A DNA stretch of 64,000 nucleotides, taken from positions 62,001 to 126,000 of the forward strand of contig CAMWFQ010000011.1 of assembly GCA_947173495.1 (NCBI GenBank), read 5' to 3'. The first letter of the stretch is position 1. Each line of letters starts with the position of its first letter. Position numbers and translations under genes: made by a program. The notes under the pieces are model-generated. The model was not told the DNA's origin, did not search any database, and was given only the letters and a program-made list of their open reading frames with translations. Origin of the DNA: an uncultured Lachnospiraceae bacterium (GTDB taxonomy: Bacteria > Bacillota > Clostridia > Lachnospirales > Lachnospiraceae). Positions 45,328-52,725 of this stretch are shown piece after piece.

Positions 45328-45416
45328 CTGCGCGTTGCTTGTCACAGACTCGTTAATCCATTTTATGGATTTAGCCATATCATGGCTTTGCGCAACAAAG
45401 CAGCGCAGAAATGGAG
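45328..45416 (+). ncRNA. Branched leader structure next to the aspS ribosome-binding site
   Basis: CTGCGC (45328-45333) pairs with GCGCAG (45403-45408), and GTTGC (45334-45338) with GCAAC (45392-45396). They enclose two hairpins, AATCCA/TGGATT (45355-45371) and AGCCAT/ATGGCT (45373-45387). The 3' strand leads into ATGGAG, the ribosome-binding site. The string AAAGCAGCGCAGAAATG recurs at about 59428-59444 before the creatininase gene. The stretch 45252-45327 shows nothing else. Confidence 0.5.
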
Positions 45417-45422
45417 TAAAAT

Positions 45423-47174
45423 ATGGAATCATCGTCTATGTATCGTGAAAAAACTCTGAATCAGATTTCCGAGAGCGATATCGGAAGGGAGATAAAGGCG
45501 GCCGGCTGGGTGGAAAATATCCGTGACCATGGCGGGGTGTCCTTTGTCGATTTAAGGGATATGTATGGTGTACTGCAGATTGTTATGAGAGATACTTCCT
45601 TATTAAAAGAAATCAGCAGAGAGGATTGTGTCAGCATTACAGGAAAGATTGAAAAGCGCGACGAGGAGACTTATAACCCGAAGATTCCTACAGGTACGAT
45701 AGAAATGGAGGCGCACAGAGTTGAGATACTCGGAAAGGTATACAGGCAGCTTCCGTTTGAAATTGCTTCTTCCAAAGAGAGCAGGGAGGATCTGCGTCTG
45801 AAATACCGCTTTCTGGATCTTCGTAATCGTAAGGTTATGGATAATATGATTTTTCGCTCCCAGGTGATCAGTTTTCTGCGGGAAAAAATGACGCAGATGG
45901 GATTCATGGAGGTGCAGACGCCAATTTTGTGCGCATCCTCGCCGGAAGGGGCGAGAGATTATATCGTACCTTCCAGACATTATAAAGGGAGATTTTATGC
46001 GCTGCCTCAGGCGCCTCAGCAATATAAGCAGCTTTTGATGGTATCCGGAGTGGATAAATATTTTCAGATCGCGCCCTGTTTCAGAGATGAGGATGCAAGA
46101 GCGGACCGCTCTCCGGGCGAATTCTATCAGCTGGATTTTGAGATGAGCTTTGCTACCCAGGAAGATGTGTTTCGCGCAGGGGAAGAAGTGCTGACAGCCG
46201 CCTTTGAAAAGTTTGCACCGGAAGGGTATGAAGTGACGAAGGCACCCTATCCTGTAATCAGTTACCGGCAGGCTATGTTGGAATTTGGAACGGATAAACC
46301 GGATCTGCGCAACCCCCTTCGTATCATTGATTTGTCGGAGTTCTTCAGCCGCTGCAGCTTTAAGCCATTCCTGAAGAAAACTGTGCGTGCTGTTAAAATT
46401 CACGGCTATCAGTCCAAGGGATTCCATGAAAAGATGCTGAAGTTTGCAATGGGGATCGGTATGGCAGGGCTGGGATATCTGGAGGTACAGGAGGATCTGT
46501 CCTATAAGGGACCCATCGATAAATTCATTCCCGATGAGATGAAAGAGGAGCTGCGCGGGATTGCCGGTCTTGAAAAGGAAGACACGATCTTCTTTATTGC
46601 GGATAAACCGGATCGAGCCGCCCTCCTGGCCGGACAGATCAGAAACGAGCTTGGAAAGCGTCTTGATATCTGTGAAAAAAATGCTTATCGATTCTGTTTT
46701 GTCAATGATTTTCCCATGTTCGAGCGGGATGAGGAGACAAAGCAGATTGGATTTACCCATAATCCTTTTTCCATGCCTCAGGGGGGTCTGGAAGCATTGA
46801 ATACGAAGGATCCTCTCGAGATCCTGGCTTACCAATATGATATTGTATGTAATGGCGTGGAGCTATCATCCGGTGCGGTCCGTAATCATAATCTGGAGAT
46901 CATGATAAAAGCTTTCGAGATCGCCGGCTATGACGAGGAAGTACTGAAGCAGAAGTTTGGAGCTCTTTATAACGCCTTTCAGTTTGGAGCGCCTCCTCAT
47001 GCAGGTATGGCTCCAGGGGTAGATCGTATGATTATGTTGCTGCGCAATGAGGAAAATATCAGAGAGATCATCCCATTCCCCATGAGCAGTACCGCACAGG
47101 ATCTGATGTGCGGCGCACCCAATGAAGTGACGGAACAGCAGCTGAGAGAAGTTCATATCAAGGTGAGACAGTAG
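45423..47174 (+). CDS. aspS: Aspartyl-tRNA synthetase, probably non-discriminating (Asp/Asn)
   Basis: 583 residues, bacterial type. The N-terminal anticodon-binding OB fold has GWVENIRDHGGVSFVDLRD; catalytic motif 2 (FRDEDARADRSPGEFYQLDFE) and motif 3 (GAPPHAGMAPGVDRMIMLL) flank the GAD insert. The His-Gly-Gly at RDHGG is the signature known from non-discriminating AspRS enzymes, which also charge tRNA-Asn with Asp for later amidation; discriminating forms usually have Leu there. An Asn-type T-box upstream agrees with this. It is followed 16 bases later by trkA. Confidence 0.9.
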   Translation: MESSSMYREKTLNQISESDIGREIKAAGWVENIRDHGGVSFVDLRDMYGVLQIVMRDTSLLKEISREDCVSITGKIEKRDEETYNPKIPTGTIEMEAHRVEILGKVYRQLPFEIASSKESREDLRLKYRFLDLRNRKVMDNMIFRSQVISFLREKMTQMGFMEVQTPILCASSPEGARDYIVPSRHYKGRFYALPQAPQQYKQLLMVSGVDKYFQIAPCFRDEDARADRSPGEFYQLDFEMSFATQEDVFRAGEEVLTAAFEKFAPEGYEVTKAPYPVISYRQAMLEFGTDKPDLRNPLRIIDLSEFFSRCSFKPFLKKTVRAVKIHGYQSKGFHEKMLKFAMGIGMAGLGYLEVQEDLSYKGPIDKFIPDEMKEELRGIAGLEKEDTIFFIADKPDRAALLAGQIRNELGKRLDICEKNAYRFCFVNDFPMFERDEETKQIGFTHNPFSMPQGGLEALNTKDPLEILAYQYDIVCNGVELSSGAVRNHNLEIMIKAFEIAGYDEEVLKQKFGALYNAFQFGAPPHAGMAPGVDRMIMLLRNEENIREIIPFPMSSTAQDLMCGAPNEVTEQQLREVHIKVRQ

Positions 47175-47190
47175 AAAAAGGCGGAGGAAC

Positions 47191-48573
47191 ATGAAATACC
47201 ATAATAATATGAAAATTTTTATCGTGGGCGGCGGAGAGATCGGCAAAGCGCTTGCCGTATACCTCGCCCGGGACGGTTATGAAATAACAATCATTGACAG
47301 GGAAGAAAGTGTTGTCAACAGCATAGGTAATACGGTGGATGCCATCTGTTTCCAGGGAAACGGGGCATCCTTTGCCACTCTTAAGGAACTGAATGCAAAT
47401 GAAGCGGATATATTTATTGCGGTTACAGATTCTGATGAGATGAACATTTTGAGCTGCCTGACGGCACATATGATGGGTGCCAAGCATACGATCGCCAGAA
47501 TACGGGATGTTGACTATGCGGGACAAAATCGTTTTTACAGGGATAAGCTGGGACTTTCCATGACTATTAATCCGGATCTGGCTACGGCTATGGAGGTTTC
47601 GCGTCTGCTTCGATTTCCCCTTGCCACCCGCGTTGAGGTTTTTGCACGAGGCAGGGCGGAGCTGGTGGAGATGTCGGTGGGAGAAGGCTCACCACTGAAT
47701 GAAAAATCATTGATTGAGATTGATCAGAATATGGGAATCAATCTTCTGATCTGCGCTGTAGTCAGGCAGGGCGAAGCTTTTGTTCCGAAAGGCGATACCG
47801 TGCTCAGAACCGGCGATATTCTTTATATGACCGGTGCGGCGGAGGAATTCAGAAAATCCTTCAAAAAGCTCAAGCTTCCGGTCAAGCCTCTCAAATCCGT
47901 TATGATTTCAGGAGGAGGACGGGTGTCCAGCTATCTGGCTGTGGCGCTTCTGCGGCAGGGGGCGAGAGTAACGATTGTGGAGAAGGATAAGAAAGTGGCG
48001 CAGACACTTTCGGAAGCTATACCGAAAGCATCTGTTATGCACGATGATACGCTGGCTTATTTCGATTCTATGTCATCCAGTGATATTGCCAATACGGATG
48101 CGTTTATCGCCCTTACAGAAAATGACGAATACAATCTGGTGGCCGCTATGTTTGCTGAATCCCAGGGAGTAGGCAAGGTGGTTTCCCGGATTAATGCAAA
48201 GTCAAGATTGAAGGTATTACCGCCGGGGAGCGGAATCTGTACGGTTTCCCGGGAGGATGTGGCAGTGGACCGGATCCTGGGGTACAGTCGTTCTCTGTTA
48301 AATGCCGAGGATAATGATGCGGTGGAATCACTTTATCGTCTGATGGACGGGAAGATAGAGTTTATTGAGTTCAAGATAGATGAAAATGATAAGAACCTGA
48401 ATATTCCGCTGAAGAATCTGAAGCTGAAAAGAAATATACTGCTGGGATGTATCATGAGAGATACCAGAACCATCATTCCCAGAGGCGATGATATGCTTAT
48501 GCCCGGAGATACGGCGCTGATAGCAACCATCAACAGGCAGATCGCCCGCCTGGAAGACATCTTTATTTCGTGA
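47191..48573 (+). CDS. trkA: Trk potassium uptake regulatory NAD-binding protein
   Basis: 460 residues with two RCK/TrkA-N halves. The first Rossmann motif is IFIVGGGEIGKALAVYL, the second VMISGGGRVSSYLAVALL; each is followed by a TrkA-C domain. It sits on the cytoplasmic face of the TrkH channel and gates potassium flow in response to nucleotides. GGAGG stands before ATG 47191. The gap to trkH is 20 bases, forming one unit with it. Confidence 0.93.
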   Translation: MKYHNNMKIFIVGGGEIGKALAVYLARDGYEITIIDREESVVNSIGNTVDAICFQGNGASFATLKELNANEADIFIAVTDSDEMNILSCLTAHMMGAKHTIARIRDVDYAGQNRFYRDKLGLSMTINPDLATAMEVSRLLRFPLATRVEVFARGRAELVEMSVGEGSPLNEKSLIEIDQNMGINLLICAVVRQGEAFVPKGDTVLRTGDILYMTGAAEEFRKSFKKLKLPVKPLKSVMISGGGRVSSYLAVALLRQGARVTIVEKDKKVAQTLSEAIPKASVMHDDTLAYFDSMSSSDIANTDAFIALTENDEYNLVAAMFAESQGVGKVVSRINAKSRLKVLPPGSGICTVSREDVAVDRILGYSRSLLNAEDNDAVESLYRLMDGKIEFIEFKIDENDKNLNIPLKNLKLKRNILLGCIMRDTRTIIPRGDDMLMPGDTALIATINRQIARLEDIFIS

Positions 48574-48593
48574 GGCGGGGAGGTTAAAATGTC

Positions 48594-50033
48594 ATGAATA
48601 AGAGGATTATTATCAGTACCATAGGAAAGATTATATTTCTGGAAGCACTGTTGATGATACCGGCGCTTCTGATCTCTCTGATCTGCAGAGATGGAGACGC
48701 TTCCGGTTTTCTGGTTACGGTAATCCTGGCCGGAGCAGTGGGAATCGGACTCATGTCTGTGAGGCATTCCGCCCAGAAAATGAGCAGCCGGGATGGGTAC
48801 TTTATTGTGGCTTCGGCCTGGATCATCATATCCCTGATCGGCGCGCTGCCGCTGTATCTGGGAGGCGGGTTCCCCAGTTACTGGAATGCTCTTTTTGAAA
48901 TTGTATCGGGATTTACCACTACCGGAGCATCTGTTCTGAGTAAACCGGAGGAGCTGGGCCGCGGCGTGTTGTTCTGGAGAAGCTTTACGCACTGGATCGG
49001 CGGTATGGGTGTGCTGGTATTTTTAATGATGGTTATGCCTATGGAAAATGATAATTCCATGCATCTGGTACGCGCAGAAGTGCCGGGGCCAACAGCCGGA
49101 AAGCTGGTGCCCCGGATGAGAACCACTTCTTTCATCCTCTATGGTATTTACGGAGGGATGACACTGATCCTTGTGGCGCTTTTGTGTCTGTTTGGCATGC
49201 GGCCCTTTGACAGCTTCTGTATTGCCTTTGGTACAGCGGGAACAGGAGGATTTGCGGTATCTTCTGCAGGAATTGCAGGATATAACAGCCTGGCAATAGA
49301 GATTATTCTGGGTGTTTTTATGCTTTTATTCGGTGTGAATTTCAGTGTGTACCATCTGATTCTGCTGCGGAAATTCAGAGATGCCTTTTCCATGGATGAA
49401 GTCAAAATTTATTTTGCCATTGTGGCGGTGTCCACAGCAGCCATCGCGGGCAATATCATGAATTATGCGGGAGGCTTTGGAAAGGCATTGAGACAGTCTT
49501 TTTTTCAGGTATCCAGTATTATCACGACTACAGGCTTTGCTACAGCGGATTTTGAACAGTGGCCCGAGTTTTCCAAGCATTTGCTGGTATTGCTCATGGT
49601 GATTGGCGCCTGCGCCGGGTCTACCGGAGGCGGTATGAAGGTATCCAGGGTACTGATTCTGGTGAAATCTTTTGTGGCGGAGATTAAACAGATCATCAAT
49701 CCCAAAGAGATGATCGCAGTCAGGGTAAACGGAAAGCCTGTGGACAAAAAGACTTTAAGCTCCACAAGAATTTATGCGGCGGCATATATGCTTCTGATTT
49801 GCGCCTTTACCCTGGCGGTTTCCATGGACGGGCTGGATTTTACCACCAATTTTACAGCAGTTTTATCCTGCTTTAATAACATCGGACCGGGACTGAATCT
49901 GGTCGGCCCCATGTCTAATTTCAGTGTCTATTCCGACTGGGCGCAGGCAATCCTGTCGATTGCCATGCTCACAGGAAGACTGGAGATCTTTCCCATGTTC
50001 CTTTTGTTTGCAAAGTCGGCGCATGACAGATGA
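48594..50033 (+). CDS. trkH: Trk potassium uptake channel subunit
   Basis: 479 residues, membrane protein with repeated M1-P-M2 units. Selectivity-filter loops are visible: TTTGASVLSKPEEL, GTAGTGGFAVSS, TTTGFATADFEQWPEF and FNNIGPGLNLVGP. It imports potassium with TrkA as the gating ring. It is followed by a terminator and is convergent with buk. Confidence 0.92.
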   Translation: MNKRIIISTIGKIIFLEALLMIPALLISLICRDGDASGFLVTVILAGAVGIGLMSVRHSAQKMSSRDGYFIVASAWIIISLIGALPLYLGGGFPSYWNALFEIVSGFTTTGASVLSKPEELGRGVLFWRSFTHWIGGMGVLVFLMMVMPMENDNSMHLVRAEVPGPTAGKLVPRMRTTSFILYGIYGGMTLILVALLCLFGMRPFDSFCIAFGTAGTGGFAVSSAGIAGYNSLAIEIILGVFMLLFGVNFSVYHLILLRKFRDAFSMDEVKIYFAIVAVSTAAIAGNIMNYAGGFGKALRQSFFQVSSIITTTGFATADFEQWPEFSKHLLVLLMVIGACAGSTGGGMKVSRVLILVKSFVAEIKQIINPKEMIAVRVNGKPVDKKTLSSTRIYAAAYMLLICAFTLAVSMDGLDFTTNFTAVLSCFNNIGPGLNLVGPMSNFSVYSDWAQAILSIAMLTGRLEIFPMFLLFAKSAHDR

Positions 50034-50075
50034 TTATCCTCAGAGCCGCTAAGCTTTTACGGATAAACAGGAAAA

Positions 50076-50129
50076 AAGCTCCCATCAGAGAGGTGAAAAT
50101 CAAAACCTGCTCTGGGGGAGCTTATTTTT
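50076..50129 (+). terminator. Terminator after trkH
   Basis: AAGCTCCC (50076-50083) pairs with GGGGAGCTT (about 50115-50123), with a secondary CAGAG/CTCTG pairing inside, followed by ATTTTTC. It probably serves both converging transcripts. Confidence 0.8.
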
Positions 50130-50163
50130 CAGATGAAATAAAAGGGCAGTCGGTAAAAGAAAA

Positions 50164-51231
50164 TTAGTAATCCAGAGCCTTTTCTTCCCCGTTCATGACG
50201 CGCAGAGCGCCCTGGGCCAGAGCAAGAAGCTCATCTTCTCCCGGATAAACCGTAACAGGTGCAATAAAGCCTGCGCGTTCTTTCAGTCCTGCGATTACCA
50301 CCTTGTCATAGGCAATGCCTCCGGTGATGATGATCTGGTCGATTTTTCCTTTCAGGACACAGGACATGGAGCCGATATTTTTGGCTACCTGCATGATGAA
50401 GGCTTCTCTGGTCTCTTCAGCCTTCTGATCACCGTTCTGGACCATTTTTTCTACATCGCGCATGTCGTTGGTTCCTACATAGGCATTGAATCCGCCGTTT
50501 CCGACCACCTTTTTGTAGACCTCTTTTTCGGTATATTTACCGGAAAAGCACATTTTAATCAGCGCGCCCGTAGGAACGGCGCCCGCTCTCTCCGGCGAAA
50601 AAGCGCCATCGCCATCCAGTGCATTGAATACGTCCACAACACGGCCCTTTTCATGAGCTCCTACAGAAACGCCGCCGCCCATATGAACAACGATAAGATT
50701 CAGGGAGTCATAAGGCTTATTCTGCTCTTTGGCATAACGCTTGGCCACAGCCTTCTGGTTCAGAGCGTGGAAAACGCTGGTACGGGGCAGTTCGGGAACG
50801 CCGGAATATCTGGAGATGGGCATCAGCTCATCCACTACAACAGGATCTACGATGTAAGAAGGAACGCCAATAGAATCTCCGATTTCCCGGGCAAGAATAC
50901 CGCCCAGGTTGGAGGCATGCTGTCCCTGGACTCCAATTTTCAGATCGTTGAGAAGATCATCGCTTACCGCATAGGTGCCGCCCGGAATAGGCTTTAACAT
51001 ACCGCCGCGTCCCACAATTACCTGAAGGGAGTTGATGTCAAACGCCTTTTCTTTCAGAAGATCAAGAATGATCTGCTTGCGGAAATCCTTCTGATCAACG
51101 ATGGAGGCATAGCTGGCGATCTCTTCCGTGGAATGGCGGAGCGTTTCTTCGAATAAAAGGGTCTCATCCTCAAATACACCGATCTTGGTGGAGGTGGAAC
51201 CGGGGTTAATAATTAAGCTTTTAACAGACAT
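50164..51231 (-). CDS. buk: Butyrate kinase
   Basis: 355 residues of the acetokinase family. [15 protein letters not shown] is the butyrate-kinase version of the N-terminal motif (acetate kinase has NxGSSSxK), and [20 protein letters not shown] and [10 protein letters not shown] follow. It converts butyryl phosphate and ADP to butyrate and ATP, the last step of butyrate formation. AGGAGG precedes ATG 51231. It lies downstream of ptb, separated by three tandem hairpin repeats. Branched-chain acyl phosphates are also possible substrates. Confidence 0.92.
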   Translation of the reverse strand: MSVKSLIINPGSTSTKIGVFEDETLLFEETLRHSTEEIASYASIVDQKDFRKQIILDLLKEKAFDINSLQVIVGRGGMLKPIPGGTYAVSDDLLNDLKIGVQGQHASNLGGILAREIGDSIGVPSYIVDPVVVDELMPISRYSGVPELPRTSVFHALNQKAVAKRYAKEQNKPYDSLNLIVVHMGGGVSVGAHEKGRVVDVFNALDGDGAFSPERAGAVPTGALIKMCFSGKYTEKEVYKKVVGNGGFNAYVGTNDMRDVEKMVQNGDQKAEETREAFIMQVAKNIGSMSCVLKGKIDQIIITGGIAYDKVVIAGLKERAGFIAPVTVYPGEDELLALAQGALRVMNGEEKALDY

Positions 51232-51250
51232 GGATAGGTCCTCCTATTAT

Positions 51251-51562
51251 TAGTTCCGTATGTGTCCACGAAATCCCCCGTGGTCTGGGAAGATTTCCTG
51301 CCGCATGCTGCATCATGAAATCTTCCCGGGGATTTCGGGACACATACTGAGTATTAGTTCCGTATGTGTTCTCGCAATCCCCTGTGATCTGGAAAAATTT
51401 CCCGCCGCCTTCAGCGCCGTGAAATCTTTCCGGGGATTTCGGGACACATACTGAGTATTAGTTCCGTATGTGTCCACGAAATCCCCCGTGGTCTGGGAAG
51501 ATTTCCTGCCGCATGCTGCATCATGAAATCTTCCCGGGCATTACGGAACACATACTGATTAT
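51251..51562. repeat. Three 104-bp tandem palindromic repeats between ptb and buk
   Basis: Units start at 51251, 51355 and 51459 with exact 104-base spacing. Each begins TAGTTCCGTATGTGT and is a long imperfect palindrome: GTATGTGTCC...GGACACATAC outside, GGGAAGATTTC...GAAATCTTCCC inside. Units 1 and 3 are nearly identical over the first 80 bases; unit 2 has diverged but keeps its pairing. Confidence 0.9.
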
Positions 51563-51581
51563 TAGTTCAGGTTGTGTAAAT

Positions 51582-52511
51582 TCAGCGGTCCTGCGCCATG
51601 GCGTGGGCTACTACCGCGCCTAAGGCAATGGAATTTACTTTGGTCTCAAAGTCGTCGGAACGGGAGGTTAAAATAACGGGAGCTTTGGTTCCTGTGAGGA
51701 TATTTCCGTTGATGACTTTGGCGGTGTGTACCAGGCATTTGTAAACCAGGTTGCCGGCGTGAATGTCGGGGAAAAGAAGCACATCGGCATCACCCTGAAT
51801 GGCTCTGTCTGTGGCACCTTTGTGTTTGGCGGCTTCAGGATCGATGGCGAGGTCAAGGGATAAAGGACCGTCTACGATGCATCCTGTGATCCGGCCATCT
51901 TTATTCATCTGCGCCAGTTCGCCGGCTTCTACGGTGGCGGGCATCTTGGGATTGATCACTTCCACAGCGGCCAGAGGAGCGATCTTGGGATTTTCAATGC
52001 CGCAGGCTCTGGTGATTTCCAGTGTATTGTTGATGATATGTACTTTGTCCTCCAGGGTAGGGTAGGGAATGAAAGCCACGTCGGTGAGGAAGAGCAGATG
52101 GTCGATCCCCTCAATATCAAACACACATACATGAGATAAAGGCTTGCCGGTACGGAGACCCACTTCCTTGTCCAGAACGCTCTTTAAAAAGCCCTTGGTA
52201 TCAATAAGGCCTTTCATGTACATATCGGCTTTTCCGTCATGAACCAGCTTGACGGCAGTGAGAGCAGCTTCTGTCTTGTCCTCAACATTGATGATTTCAA
52301 AACCGTCCAGATTCATGTCAAGGGAAGCGGCGATTTCCCGGATCTCCTTCTCATTTCCTACTAAGATAGCGTCAGCAATCTTCCGTTCTTTGGCAGCCTT
52401 AACAGCCTCCAGTACGGCGGAATCCTGAGCTACGGCTACGGCTACTTTTTTGGTGCCGTATTCATTGACCTTGGCGATCAAGTCCGCGAATGTTTTACTC
52501 ATTTGTTTCAC
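51582..52511 (-). CDS. ptb: Phosphate butyryltransferase
   Basis: 309 residues of the phosphate acyltransferase fold. Visible marks: VAVAVAQDSAVLEAVKAAKE, MKGLIDTKGFLKSVLDKEVG, FLTDVAFIPYP and the C-terminal PVILTSRSDDFETKVNSIAL. It turns butyryl-CoA and phosphate into butyryl phosphate for butyrate kinase. It is first in the ptb-buk unit, with a GAGGTG-type ribosome-binding site before ATG 52511. The intervening repeats probably shape relative expression of the two genes. Confidence 0.9.
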   Translation of the reverse strand: MKQMSKTFADLIAKVNEYGTKKVAVAVAQDSAVLEAVKAAKERKIADAILVGNEKEIREIAASLDMNLDGFEIINVEDKTEAALTAVKLVHDGKADMYMKGLIDTKGFLKSVLDKEVGLRTGKPLSHVCVFDIEGIDHLLFLTDVAFIPYPTLEDKVHIINNTLEITRACGIENPKIAPLAAVEVINPKMPATVEAGELAQMNKDGRITGCIVDGPLSLDLAIDPEAAKHKGATDRAIQGDADVLLFPDIHAGNLVYKCLVHTAKVINGNILTGTKAPVILTSRSDDFETKVNSIALGAVVAHAMAQDR

Positions 52512-52725
52512 CTCTTATAATTGATTTTCATGGGATTTAAGTGATAAACACATCGTTAAAATAATAACACTGTTTTAGAGAAAAAGCAATATTGCAAAGG
52601 CGGATTTCTGCCGGATCCAATAGGGGGCTGTCAGAATAGTAACTATGGTCATTCGGCCGAAAATATGGTAAACTCAAATTCAGAGTATCTCATGAAAAAG
52701 AGACAACAGAAGGGAAATTTCACAT

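Noticed and set aside
45060-45459. Two overlapping ORFs in the aspS leader
   Set aside because: They arise from GC-rich structured repeats A and B; the frames are not conserved between copies.
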